Notes: a model not told the origin generated them from the letters alone. Numbered from the stretch's first letter, positions 10,039 to 22,607 are shown. The stretch: 64,000 bases of DNA from Rhea pennata (GCF_028389875.1 NC_084676.1:1674001-1738000), one strand, 5' to 3'. Program-made: numbers and translations.

Positions 10039-11581
10039 GTGAGTCCCTCGAGCGAGACTGTTACGCGGCTTTTATGCTACGCTGTGGTGCTGCTCTAGAC
10101 TTCTCCAGACCCCCGCTTCCCTCTCTGTGCGGGACTTTCTTTGTGCTGGGAGCCAGGCCCGCGGGCACCGATACGTTGTTTGCCAACGTCTCTTGCTCAG
10201 CTGCAACAGAGGCTGCTCGTTCGTTTGCTAGTTCGTTTTGCTGCGGCGTTAGACTTCGTGTGAAGTGCAGGAGATGTGAGTGCGCTTTTGTGTTCGACAC
10301 TGTTTTTGCCTGGGGAGTAGCCGTCAACGCTGTGTTAGGAGAAGAGGTGCCTCTCTTGGAAAGAGCACGTGTTCTTTCTAAAAGCAGGACCTTAAACAGT
10401 GTCTTTAAGCGGATAGATTGTCCGGCGACACAGTCTTTGCTGTAGGACTGCGCATCTTTTACTTCAGCCTGGCACAGTTTACAGGCTTTGGCATCTGTGT
10501 GTTCCATCATAACAGTGTGGTGAGCCTGCAGCTGTACCTCCCTTTTGTGTGAGTGTGTGCACGCTGGTGCATCATGTGGAGAAATGGTGCGAGCAGCTGC
10601 TGTTTGGATGGTGAGAATTTGAACATTATGAGGTTCAAAGACAACCTTACAAGTTATAAAGGTGTTGAGAGGGGAGGTGGGGGAGTTCTGCTGAGGGACT
10701 GCTGAAGGGTTAGTGGTTGGCTTCATTCCCCTTCTGCCTGGGAAGGCCTCCTGTCTCCCTCTTATCTACCAGATACCTTTATTTGTATGGGCTGTGAGTG
10801 TTGTAATCTAAATTATTATGCTGTGATTCCCTCATTTTTGGAGGTTTCAAATGACAGCTGTGTTGGTTACCATGACCTGAAGCTAAGCCTCAGTGTACCT
10901 GATAATGGGCTGGAAATGCATGACAGGAAGAGCAATTTGCATATCTACCGTAAAAGCTGAAAGCCATGGAAAGCATGTTGGCTTAACGTGTCTCAGCGTT
11001 AAACGGTCTTGCTTGTGGCATAGGTAGGGCCAAAAGCCAGACATCTATGCGTCAAGGAAAGTATGTGCAGGCAGTGCAAGGAGAGGGGCAGGCTGGATTA
11101 GGAAGAGGAAGGTAGGTGGGTGAGCAGTGCAGTTGGCTGGGAATGCTTGGATTGAACATTTTGCACCACGTCCTGTGACAGCTGTGCTCAGACTCTGTTA
11201 TTGCTACCCTTAAAGGTGGCAAAAGTCCTCTGAGGAGTGTGACTTCAAGCAATAACTCTGTATTTATGGAAGGACTGCATGGCTAGAATGCCTAACAATG
11301 TGTGTGGGAAATCTCACTTTCTCACTTGCATGGCCTTGTGTTTCACCACAGTTGCATTTAGGTGTTCCCAGGCTCGAGCTGTCTTCAGGCTTTCTTTGCT
11401 GGAAGTCCTCCTAGTTCACCTGTATGGAGTGGGCTTTTTCTTTTGAACCTGCACGGGTTGTTTTGCAAGGACCTCTTTAATTCTGCAGACAAGCTCCCAG
11501 CCACCTGAAGACAGAACTGTATGTTGGAAGGAAAGCAGAGAAGCTCAACTAGAATCTCTCATTATCTCTCATGCCACTGAG
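10039..11581. other. Spacer between gamma-A gene 1 and gamma-B gene 3, first part
   Basis: It begins with the splice donor and first bases of the intron. From about 10750 it is a diverged relative of the array spacer at about 22900-23790 (for example 'taccagatacctttatttgt' against 'actagatacctttactatat', and shared AGGCTT/CTGAAG stretches later). No gene or RNA is recognised. Confidence 0.65.
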
Positions 11582-12472
11582 ATTTACACTTATGGCTTCA
11601 CAGGCGTAGAGGACGAGCAGGCCGCCTAGCATAAAATGTGTGGGAGCTCATGCAAGTCTCTGGAAATGAGGGAAAGCTCTCTCCCCTTCTATGTAGGCCA
11701 AAGCAATCATTTGGGGCCTAGCTTGCAACCGGAGGCCTCACTGGCTTGCAGGGGCTCTGGGGGTGGATTTTCAAGGCAGACTTGTGGCAAAACAGCTGTG
11801 AATTACCGCAGTGAAGCACTTGCCTCACTGGGGTCCCCTGCAGGCATTGGCTGTGTACATTGATAACCAAAAAGGAATGAGAAATCTGAGGTGCTGCTTT
11901 GTGAGAAGGAACTTGGGGAGAACACTTGTATATGCCGCCACCAATTGCTTACTCCAAAAGGTAAGTGGGAGGTTAACAGGCACAACTGCCTACCCTCTGG
12001 CACGTCTGATACCCCTCTTTACAGCTGGCCACACACTAACGCGGTATGGTCTGGTGCAGAGTGCTTCTGGCAAAGAAGCACGTGGCTTCCTCTTGGTGTG
12101 GCGTCCTGCATTCCATCCCGGGGCTGCAACTAGGCCTTCTCCAACGGCAGAAGGAAGGCCACAGCTACAAGCAGGAATACTTTCAGTTGAACATGACCTC
12201 TTAAGATAGCCTTTCCTTAAAAGCTCCCAAAGCACACAGGCAGTGTGTTAAAACCGAACAATGTGTGATCGTTGTTATGGTGCTCCTCAAGCTGCAGAGA
12301 TTTCAGCCAAGTCCACCGCAGAGGCTTTATGGACAATAGGAGTCAGTGTCAGGCTGTGCTCAAGGCAAAGAACCTACTGTGTTTTGTACTTGCCTTTTTT
12401 CTTCCAACCAGATATAGAGGTAGAGAAAAAGAATAAATTTAAGTAATTCAGTTAGAAATACGGTGTCATGTG
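11582..12472. repeat. Duplicated intergenic segment (copy 2 of pair with 326-1172)
   Basis: Near-identical partner of 326-1172. It keeps about 45 bp ('cttaagatagcctttcctta' region, near 12200) that the first copy lacks. It also aligns with about 23810-24660 in the array spacer at a lower level of identity. No coding function is seen. Confidence 0.8.
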
Positions 12473-12864
12473 TGTTTGCTTTAATTCAATTTTTCTCAAT
12501 ATTATTTTCTATTTTCTTTTGAAAAACAAGATACAGAAATAATTCAGACAAATATATAAGCAAAAGCTCGGACAAGTTGAAAAATATTTGCAGACCTTTT
12601 AAAAAATCATAGAACCAGAAATGCAAAAGAGGAACAATTTGTTTTTCCAAGATTTCCTACTATTTCTCTCTTTTTCTTGCAACTAATCACAGGGCTTTAC
12701 CAAAATTGATCGGGCTTACTTTCACTTCTGAATGTATGGGAGGTTAAAAATCATGCTCTCAGCTACATTTCCTTCTTAGTATGTAACAAGAACTGAAAAT
12801 ACCTGACAAGGTGTAATATTGCTTTGAAAAGTCTTCTTAAGCTATGAAATCATTGTATTAGTGA
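12473..12864. other. Old spacer homologous to the array promoter-proximal spacer
   Basis: It aligns with about 24690-25153: both contain 'caatattatt', 'agatttcctact', 'cttgcaacta', and end in 'aagctatgaaatcattgta'. In the array genes this last block is only about 100 bp before the CSE, but here it is followed by about 2.1 kb of different sequence. No gene. Confidence 0.7.
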
Positions 12865-14696
12865 CTAGATCTTTGGGTTGGATATAATAGTACTTATCTT
12901 TTCTTTTTTTAATGTGTGTTATTGAACTGCAGAGTGTATTGATCTGAATATGGATGGCAAAATATTTTAAAACAGAGTATGATTCACCACTATCTGTTCA
13001 TCGTGTTTCTAATTTTAGTGTGTGGGGAACAAGAGAAAATCAGGTATCTTACCTCTTGTTTTCCATAGAGTATTAGAATATTTTTACCTACAAGACGTGC
13101 CAGTCTGTGCCATTTGAAGATACGTCTTCAACACAGGTTATCCTCAAAATAGCTTGCTTTATTTCCTTACTGATGTTTTGGCCTAGATTGCACAGGCTTC
13201 TTCAGACTTCAAAAATACAGCAAATGAGTAAGATTATGTTGCTCTATTATTTGTTATTCTGCCACTTAACCCAGCAGTACACTTTTGGAATTTAAAATTA
13301 AGCAGAATAAACTAATGAGACATAAATCCAACTGTTTTTTAGTTCAGAATGGGGTTGTTGAGAGAAAGTAATATGGTAAGATTTCAGGGGAAGGTCTGCA
13401 AAGTTTTCTCATGCAGATCCTAGTCCTTCTCATAATATTATGACTTTGTACATGTCCTTTTGCATGTGATGGCTACATGAGCTTTGACATGAGCTTATGC
13501 TGCAGATGAACAAACATTGTGTCCCTTATCACTTCCCACTGCTATCTGTAAGATACTAAATCATTTGTGTTATGAGGGTGGGAAAAAAGCATTTCCCTCT
13601 TCGATGTAGGCTGGTTCGCATCTATGTGGTCTTGGAACCTGACTGTACTGTGGCTGACAGGCTGGGGTACAAAGGGGAGAGAGCATTCAGGAGCTAGAAG
13701 GGATCACTTCCTCTTAGAAAACCGCCATCTCAAAGGTGTTCTTGGGTGCAGGATGCATGAAAATCTGCATCTGAGTTGTATTTGGCAACTCTGCACATAG
13801 TCTCTGATAGGAGGCTTTGAAATGACCCTGGCATATTTCAGCAGAGTCCTCCAATCCCTACACATCTACACCCTCTCTGTGCTCCCTTGACCACATATGC
13901 ACATGCTCACATGCCTGCTACCCTCTTGACCCTTCCTGAAAAAGTTAAAATCCAAATCACATACTCAGTGGGATGGACTGTGTGTTTGTTACTGACTTGT
14001 GCACAGCTGCACATTTGAGGGAAAAGGAATTATTTTCCCCTGATTTCTAGTGACATCTTATTGAGGTGGGGAGTGGTCTTCTGATCAATACCTACAAAGA
14101 CTCAGTACTGGTGTATATACTGGAGCTCAACCACCAGTTGGATGATGTGGAGGGTTTTTTTTCTTCATGTTCTCTGTGTAAAGGGGCTGTGGCAATACAG
14201 TTCTCCATCAGACCTTTCCTTCTTCACCAGGAAGACATGCTTTTTAATGCACAGGTGAGACATAATGACTCTTCTTGAGGATGTGATCTTTTTCCTGTGA
14301 TTTCCACATGAAACAGTCACCGTCAGTGACCTTTTCCAGGAAAGTTTCTTAAGATTTGGGTTCTGTCGCAGTAAAGCCTGACTAAGTCAGGAGAGGACAA
14401 TGTAGTTCGTCGAAGAGACACAGATACTGGATTAGGATGTATGGTACTGATATGATGATGCTGGGTTTTGAGGTAAGAAATGTTGAAAGAGATGGGATTC
14501 GGTCTCTTGTGACCACTATGCTTTTTTCAGGTGTTGGCATTCCCAGTTCTGCTCGAGTATCAGTGACCATCTACTTTCTTTCAAACTGGGAAAGAAATCT
14601 GGCACCCACCTGTTAGCTCAGGATTTCCCAGCTATCAAAACTCAAACCACTATTTCCATGCAGTACTTCAGCGATTGGGACCACCTGCCTGTTTTG

Positions 14697-14733
<37 letters not shown>

Positions 14734-14990
14734 CATGACAGTGAAGGCACACAGTGATGGGTACACTGCACCACTCTGTCCCAAGACATCTCTCAGGGCA
14801 ATGTGCGTGCAGAGAGCAGGGATCCTAGTTTTCTCTGAGCAAGACAGAGAAAGGATTTGTCTTGCAGAAATCTTCAAGGTGGAGGGAAGTCAGCTTTAGA
14901 TTTATCTAGCTTCACATGTTCCACAGATACAGCTTTTCTTTTTCGTGCTGCTGACATATCCGTATTATACAATCTACTTTTGAGTATTTT
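12865..14990. other. About 2.1 kb of unmatched, AT-rich sequence before gamma-B gene 3
   Basis: After the shared 'gctatgaaatcattgta' (ends about 12859) the sequence has no counterpart in the other gamma-B upstream regions; similarity resumes just before the CSE at about 15060. It is AT-rich and holds a 35-base T run (14699-14733). No long coding frame or family is recognised. It is either an insertion here or an ancestral segment lost from the array copies. Confidence 0.6.
14699..14733. repeat. Poly-T tract (35 bases)
   Basis: An uninterrupted T run. It could be simple sequence or the poly(A) end of a minus-strand retrocopy lying to its right, but the next few hundred bases match nothing I recognise. 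Confidence 0.9.
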
Positions 14991-15063
14991 TTTTAAGGAA
15001 GTATTTAACTGGAGCTTCGAGCTGTTCACTTTACCTCGGACGCTGCGGTTCTCAGACATGGAC

Positions 15064-15093
15064 TCAGGGTGTCACTGTTGGCCAACGCGGAGC
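15064..15093 (+). promoter_or_regulatory. CSE-like promoter element of gamma-B gene 3
   Basis: The stretch containing GTCACTGTTGGCCAACGCGG lies about 235 bp before the ATG at 15315. It matches the array genes' element (GTGCCGCTGTTGCCCGATGC) and the beta gene's element (GCTGTTGGCCAAGGCG) although the DNA around it differs. Confidence 0.6.
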
Positions 15094-15314
15094 AGCAGCT
15101 TTTGTCACCGGCGCCTCCCCGGTTCTGGGTGTGCCCACAGCGCTGCTCCGTAACGGGGCTCAGAGAGAAAGGCAGCAAGGTCCCGGCCGTGCTCCGACCC
15201 ATCCGCCGCCCCGCAACTGGCGTTACATGTATTTATTTCCCTTACGGATTGTGTCAGCTGATCGGGGAGCCTAATTTCATACCGTCTGCAGAATACCGCT
15301 CAGCAAAGCGACAA

Positions 15315-17750
15315 ATGGAAGTCAGATCGGTAGCGCAGCGGCGGGCAGCAGCCAGGCACGTCGCGCTGCTGGCCGTGCTGCTGCCGGTGTGCTGCCGGGC
15401 GGCGCCGGAGCGGCTGCGCTATGCGATTCCCGAGGAGACGGGCAGCGGCTCCCTGGTGGGGCCGCTGGCGCGGGACCTGGGGCTGAGCCGGACAGACCTG
15501 CCGGCGCGGAAGCTCCGCATTGTTTCGGGTGATGAAAAGCAATACTTTTCTCTCGGAGACGATAATGGAAGCCTGCGTGTGAATGAGAGGATAGACCGGG
15601 AGGATATCTGCGGGGACATGTCGCCCTGTGCCCTCAGTTTGGAAGCGATCGTAGAAAACCCATTCAATATATTTCCTGTGAGCGTTACTATTCAGGATAT
15701 CAATGACAACGCGCCACGATTCGGCAGAGAATTTGTGGACCTAGAAATAGTAGAATCCACACCTCCAGGAGCGAGATTCCCACTGGGGAGTGCTAGAGAC
15801 CCCGACATCGGTACTAACTCACTGCAAAACTACCATCTTACCACCAATCCACTATTTTCTTTAGTAGTGAAGGAGAGTCCCGATGGCAAGAAACAAGCGG
15901 AACTGCTACTGGAGAAACAGCTGGATAGAGAAAACCAAGAAAATCACCATTTGATACTGACAGCTGAGGATGGTGGGGATCCAGTCAGATCCGGGACTGC
16001 ACACATTAGGATTAATGTGACCGACGCCAACGACAATCCCCCAGTTTTCACTGAGGAGATCTACAAGGTCCAACTGGAGGAAAACTTGCCTGAGGGCTCC
16101 TTAGCTTTCCGGGTGGAAGCTACTGACAGTGACGAAGGTACAAACGGAGAAATTATCTACTCTTTCAGTGATATCGGAAACAGAGCTCGCCAACTTCTCA
16201 GTCTAGACCCCAGAACAGGGGACATCAAGGTAAGTGGCACATTAGATTTTGAAGAGGCGAAATATTACGAGGCGACTGTTGAAGCCAAAGACGGAGGTGG
16301 GCTGAGTGGGCACGCCAAAGTCCACATAGACATTCTAGACGTGAACGACAACTCCCCGGCAATTTCCCTCCTGCCTATTTTGAACCCAATACCCGAAGAC
16401 TCGGCTCCAGGCACAGTTGTAGCAGTTATCAATGTTCGCGACAGGGACTCTGGCGACAACGGAGATGTGAACTGTTACATCGACGGCGATCTGCCTTTTG
16501 GACTAGAATCAGCTTCCAAACATTCCTACAAACTAGTAACTCAAAACAGCCTGGACAGAGAAAAAACCTCTGATTACAATATCACAATCACTGCCAACGA
16601 CGGCGGGAGCCCGGCGCTCTGCAGCCGCACGACGCTGGCGCTGGCCGTGTCGGACGTGAACGACAACGCGCCGGTGTTCGAGGAAGCGGCCTACAGCGCC
16701 TACGTGGCGGAGAACAACGCGGCGGGCGCGGCGGTGCTGCGCGTCCGCGCGCGGGACGCGGACGCGGGCGCCAACGGGCGCGTGAGCTACTGGCTGGCGG
16801 GTGGCAGCGCGGGCGAGGCGGCGGCGGCGCCCTACGTGTCGGTGGAGGCGCGGAGCGGCGCGCTGTACGCGCAGCGCTCCTTCGACTACGAGCAGTGCCG
16901 CGAGTTCGCCGTGGAGGTGAGGGCGCAGGACGGCGGGTCGCCGGCGCGCAGCTCGACGGCGACGGTGCGCGTCTTCGTGCTGGACCTCAACGACAACGCG
17001 CCGCAGGTGCTGTGGCCGGCGGCGGCGGCGAGCCCCGGCGCGGGCCCGTTCGAGGTGGTGCCGCGGTCGGCCGAGGCGGGCTACCTGGTGGCCAAGGTGG
17101 TGGCGGTGGACGCGGACGCGGGGCGCAACGCGTGGCTGTCGTACGAGCTGCTGCAGGCGACGGAGCCGGCGCTCTTCCGGCTGGGGCTGCACAGCGGCGA
17201 GGTGCGGACGGCGCGGGCCGTGTCGGAGCGCGACGCGGCCCGGCAGCGCCTCGTGGTGGTGGTGAAGGACCACGGGCAGCCGGCGCTGTCGGCCACGGCC
17301 ACGCTGCACGTGGTGCTGGCCGAGAGCTTGCAGGAGGCGCTGCCGGCGCTGAGCGAGCGGGCGGCGGGCGCCGAGTCGCCGGCGGATTTGCAGTTCTACC
17401 TGGTGCTGGCGCTGGCGCTGCTCTGCGCCTTGTTCGTGCTGAGCGTGGCGCTGGCCGTGGCGGCGCGGGTGCGGCGCGCCGGGCCGCCCGCCGTCCTGCG
17501 CTGCCTGGGCGCCGAGCGCTTCGCCGCCGCCGGCCCCGCCTTCCCGGCCGACTTCTGCGAGGGCACCTTGCCCTACTCCTACAACCTGTGCGTGGCGCCG
17601 GGCCGCGCCGTCGCCGAGTGCGCCTTGCTGCCGGCCCCGCTCCCCAGCCGCGCCGTCGACGATCTTCTCAGCGGCGACCCGCCCGCGATGCTGACGCCCA
17701 GCAGCAGCCGTGCCCCGGCAGAGCCGCCGTCGCACCCCGACGCAGTGCAG
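15315..17750 (+). CDS. PCDHGB: Gamma-B-type protocadherin variable exon (gene 3, diverged middle)
   Basis: Variable exon of 812 codons. The ATG at 15315 (MEVRSVAQRR) precedes a signal peptide shared with the array genes (HVALLAVLLPVCCRAAP). EC junctions: DINDNAPRF (128), DANDNPPVF (237), DVNDNSPAI (342), DVNDNAPVF (447), DLNDNAPQV (557); membrane helix about 692-717; cytoplasmic part with TLPYSYNLCV. ERLRYAIPEETGSGSLVG and LPARKLRIVS are gamma-B-like. Exon end CAG|GTCTGT at 17750 is in phase 0, as in the gamma-A genes. Bases about 15332-15510 and 16598 onward are almost identical to the array genes. The middle (late EC1 to EC4) is clearly different and lower in GC, so the gene is a patchwork kept alike at its ends by conversion or exchange. 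Its distinct EC2-EC3 should give a distinct recognition specificity. Confidence 0.93.
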
Positions 17751-18115
17751 GTCTGTAAGCCGACCCCAGCCCTCTTCTCGCACCCTTCCTTATCTTCACA
17801 CCCCCCGCGTCTGCTCGTTTAGCAGCCTGTGCTGCTTCTCCTCGATTGTATTTGCATCTTAACGAGGAAAGGGGAGCGCCTGTTGAGGCGAATGGATGAA
17901 CGAACGAATGACTGAGAACAAGCAACACTCCGGTGACGCCTTGCTTTTAGGAGCAGCAAGTGCTCCCGTAGGGTTCTTCTGCTCACAGTTTGGGAGGTAT
18001 GCCGAGGGGGAACAGACCAGGGCGTAGATCGCGGATCGATGTCAGAGGCAGCAGAGAAATTAGTAACATGAATGTCTGTTGCCACACTGAATGACATGGG
18101 GATTTGCCTATGAGA

Positions 18116-18145
18116 GGCGCGGCGCGGCGCGGCGCGGCGCGGCGC
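18116..18145. repeat. GGCGC VNTR, spacer 1 (6 units)
   Basis: Perfect pentamer repeat between 'ctatgaga' and 'aggccccgcttcg'. Unit counts differ in each array copy (see other entries). Confidence 0.95.
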
Positions 18146-18916
18146 AGGCCCCGCTTCGTTTCCGCACGGGCTCTTCTCGCTCACACTAGTGACTGTGCCG
18201 ACTGGAGCACGCTTTGCTAAGGCGCAGCTGCTCCAGCGCTTGTTGGCAGATGGGCTTCGACCACGTGCATCTCTGCGTAATGCTTATTGGCTATATTAAA
18301 GATAGAAAGGAAGCTCGTGTAAGGTTAGAAAAATGGCCCTTAAGCGGTGTGTGTGTGTTGGTGGGGTGGGGGTGAGAATGAAATGTAATTCACAGCAGCC
18401 TCTGAGGTGTGTGGGAAAGCAAAAGTGAAAGGCAGTTTGGGGAGATAAGAGGGACTGCTAATGGGAGGAATTAACAGTTGCAAAGGCTAAGGCAACGACC
18501 AGCGAAAGGATCGAGGAGGTGGAGATGTCCTCTGAAGCGCTTGTCCCGAGCGTGGAAGCCCCTGGCGGGAGAGCTATCGTCTGCCCCCCGTGCAATGAGG
18601 TCTGTAAGCCTGCACATTCCTCTACGTCCGAGTACACCACATGAAACCTTTTTTGTGCGATGTGGGTTTGGGGGCTGAAGGAATAGCCCCTTGTAACTGA
18701 GAGAAGGCAGTGACGTGGTATTTCCCGTAGGCTGGTAGCTGTCAATGTTTTCCGAGGTTGCTCGTGCTAGTTTCCATTTATGCCTTTATAGCTCACTTGA
18801 TCAGCGTAGGCTGCTCAGCTGGTAAGGAAGGGTGGAAGCTTGTGCTACAGCTCTTACTTCCCGTGCTGATCGACGCGGGTACCGAGGCACCCGACTACGA
18901 CAGCCTATGCGTTCCT

Positions 18917-18938
18917 GAAATACCGCGACCGGTATTTC
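18917..18938. other. Perfect 9-bp hairpin in array spacer
   Basis: GAAATACCG and CGGTATTTC face each other across CGAC. The same hairpin is at 29125-29146, 39373-39394 and 49616-49637, and is missing from the last spacer because of a deletion. Function unknown; a chance palindrome cannot be excluded. Confidence 0.6.
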
Positions 18939-20615
18939 CTCCTGCGACCCGCGTTTTAGGGAGGATCTTCGTTGCTGGGATGTACTGTCAGTCGTGATTT
19001 CGGGAACGAATGCGATGGGTAGCGTTCCGGTACGGGGCTGTCCTGACCTGCAGGAAGGTAGCCAGCCACCCGTACCAGAGTATCCGAGGAGCTCATGGCG
19101 CTCCTTGCTTCTCGCTGTACGCTGAGAGGGGTGAAATGTTTCCTTTCGGGACTGGGCTCCCAGGGGTGCTTCAGATGAGTGAGGGAGGTTCCCTCTCCTG
19201 TTTGAAGCGAAGCCGTGGGAACGTTTTCGTTCCCCGGGTGTGTTGCAGTCTGCAGCAGCTGCTCCGAGTTCTGCCTCGGGAGGCAGGAGGCTGCTGATCT
19301 CTTTGGCTCCCCTTGAGGCACCTCTTATCTCGGCAAGTGCCTGTAAACGGCCAGCTCTCTGAGCTTTAGCGTGTGCTGCCGCTGTGAGCTCTCCCTCGAG
19401 AGGGGAGATGTGAAGACAAACACTCAGACAAAAGGGTGATCGCTGGAGAGTGCTTGCTTGCGTGGTCCTTTCCAACCTCGGATGGCATAAGCTGCGGAGA
19501 GACTGCAAAGGAGAAGAGTCTACGCCTAGAGGGAAATACTGGCCAGCTGCCAATCCGTTGTAAAGGACGGCAGCCGGACGTGTTTCTTCTGTCCTTGACG
19601 TCTGAGGCTGGATCCCCGTTACTCTGGGTCCATGCTCTCTGTTCCAGAGAGCCGAGTGGCTGCTGGGAGTTGCTAGCATTCGTGTTACAGATGTTCCACG
19701 TTCTTTCGGACATGTGCTTTAGGCAGATGAGACTCTCTTTAAGCAACCTGGCACGACCCAGCGTTTTGCCTTAGGTGCTCATTGTTTGTGTCCTTTTTTT
19801 TTTTTTTTTGCCCTTTCCCATGCCAAGTAGATCTTTTTTTATAGCGTGATGATACTTTCCCTCTTCTCTCTTTGCCAAGGGATCCTGTATGGTGGTACTG
19901 AGAAGTAGAATGTCACCAAGCATGGTCCTTTTGTCCCTAATGTGAGCATAGTGTTGTTTAATGAATTTTGCTTGGCGGTCTTACGAACGGTAGGGAATGA
20001 TAAGACCTCCTCAGGTATTTCATATTGAAGAGTCCTTATTTCACTTCTTCTGTGCCATGTGGCATCCTGTCCCTTCCTTTAGCAGCTCCCGCTTGTAGTG
20101 CAGCTTCTTCTTTCAGTGCTGATTATTTGAAATCTGGGCAAGCATTTTGTTAGCTGTAGGACATCCTGTAATCCAAACAATGCTGGAGGAAGGGGTGAGA
20201 AAGTCTGCATTTCTCTTAATGTGTTGCTTCTGAATGACTTTGCTGACCACAAAAGCCTGCTCGCATAGCAACTTTCTTGGTTGTCTTATTGCAGGTTCCT
20301 GTTACCCGCAGGGTGGTACTGGTCCATTTGCTTTACTGTTCATCTTGTAGACAGTGGTGACGTTAGAAGAAGAGGTAAATTAAAGCTGAGGGTATGGCTG
20401 TACTTGGGCCTAAGGTCCCTGAACTTTGTCGTGTGCTGTGCTGATACTAATTATAACACAAGTATTTAAGCAGAGTGAGATTCCATGTAAAGATATGCTC
20501 GCTAGGTAAGTGACCCCTTTGTGTGTCTTACTCTGTCTACAGCAGAGTGTGAGCATTTGTTGGTGAGGAAGAACTTAGTGATGGGGAAGAGTGTGTTCAC
20601 AGGGAACCTTTCTGT

Positions 20616-22607
20616 CCCTTCCTGGCAGAACGGTGTGAAGGTTTGTTCCCAGAGAGTAGGAGGTTTCTTTGCTGATGATGGCAGAGGTTTATGACATTGT
20701 GCACGCCAGGGCACCGGTGTCTCTGTTGCAGCCAACTCTGGCCTTGGCTAAGGAGGAATACAGGGGACTGGGTTGATTTGACTCTGTTCCTAGGTGCTGA
20801 GGACCAGCATCATCTGGGGAAGGTGCTTGGAAAAGGAGTGAAGCTTGTGGTGTGTTCCGAGCCTGACCATCGCTCTTGCCTCGGTGGTGGGGAAACAAGG
20901 CAAGAAGAGTCTTTGTGGGGGCAATGCATTCCCTGGTTGTGCCTAAGATTCAAAGAGAAGAGCCGTCACCTCAAGGAGTGCGGGAGCTGACTGTAGAGAG
21001 AATGTAGACTTCTTGTGGCTCTACAGCATTGTGATAAATCCTCCTGATATCACTGTATGGAAGAGACATGAAAGGTTGAGGTATGACCTGGAGTCCTTTA
21101 CCTGTGTTGGGTATCTCTTCCACATGTTCTTGTCTCAGAATGTTCATCACCTTAAATGTTAATTGGTGGGTAGTGACAGAAAGGTGACTGTGACATATCA
21201 GAATGTAGTGTGTGTTTTCCATTTGGGAAGTACTGCTACCTCCTTCCTAGGTGTGCCTGTGTATTACTGGTTACCTGCTGGAATGTTCTGCTTTGAGAGA
21301 ACAGTGAGTTTCAACCTGTAGATGGGGTAAGGGGCTGGAACAGCAAAATCACTGCTTGCTAAAATTCAAATTGTGAAGTGTATGTGCATATGACACAGGT
21401 ACCCCTTGACCTAAGCAGGGAATCACCATTGTGCCCTTCCTAAGGTGCTTTCCTATGTATTGTGAGTGGAGATGAACAACTGTATGTTTACAGAGGGCAG
21501 CCTATCCTTAGGCCTGGAAAGTATGGGTGAAGCGTGCAAAAGCAAGCTGGAGTACGGTTCCCAGTAGGGAGTGGAGCCCGTGATGTCCTTATGAGAGGAC
21601 AGAATGCCTTCTTAGTTCTTCGGAGAATTGGAGAGCGCTTGTGTCCAGTCGATATCACTGTCTCAGTGGACCTGAGAGGTCGGAGGCAACGCACTACAGT
21701 GAACACTGCGCCAGCCTAGAGACGTGCTCTAAAATCAATCAATACACCTGCTGCTTATGAAAGATGTATGTTTCAGTTTTGGTTTCTTCAAGCCTTTATC
21801 AGGTGGGAGTTGAGTGACGGCTCTACCAGTTCCTGGAGATTGCATCTCTCCCGTTCTCTTCAGGCCTCCAACGGACACTGTCGGAAGAGCTTTTGTGGTT
21901 TCTTGGGTTTGATTTTTTGATGGCAGGTCCCGTGTCACTGAAGGCTTCTGAACACTTGCCTCTCTGTGGGAATGTGGTCACACTGGCATCCTCTACATGC
22001 GTCCAGCTTTAGCGTGTTGATGTGACCCACAATGTGTGGATGCACTAGGTACTCAGGAACCCGAGAGCAGTGGAAGGTTGCTTGTTTATTATGAGGTCTG
22101 GGTCAAAGGTGGGCATAGTGAGCACTCACGCAGGTACTGAGACCGGGAGCACTTAGGCCACATTTATAGTGCATAACGTCTTGTGATACCTCTCATGATC
22201 TTCAGCTTACAGTACAGCTTCTTTTGTGACTGGTAGTGACTTGGAAGAGGTAGCTCACTAGTAGAATACCCTATACCCCAAGTACTGTAAGAGTTCTTCA
22301 CGGTGGAAGGAATGTGTTGCCCTTCATAATTACGTGAAGAGAGCTCGCACACTTTGAGTGGTGATGCTACGATGCGGCAGGGACTGCAGTATGCATAGCA
22401 CGATGTGTCCTGAGAGAAGAAGGTGAGACGTGGATTCCAGGGAATATGAGGGTTTTTGGATGGGGAGAAGTCCCTTCCTGGCAGAACGGTGTGAACCTTT
22501 GTTCCCAGAGAGTGGGAGGATTCTTTGCTGATGTAGATTCAGGCTTTTGATGCAGTGCACGCTAGAGCAGAAGTCTGTTGCAGCTAATTCTGGCCTTGGC
22601 TTAGGAG
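20616..22607. repeat. Direct repeat inside the spacer (20616-20755 and 22472-22607)
   Basis: Two copies of about 140 bp share 'cccttcctggcagaacggtg', 'gttcccagagagt(a/g)ggagg', 'tttgctgatg' and 'tctggccttggct(a/t)aggag'. They lie about 1.86 kb apart and recur in each array spacer, so this duplication is older than the array. Confidence 0.75.

Noticed and set aside
14699-15060. Minus-strand processed retrocopy ending in the 35-T run
   Set aside because: The DNA to the right matches no gene I recognise, and no target-site duplication could be seen by eye.
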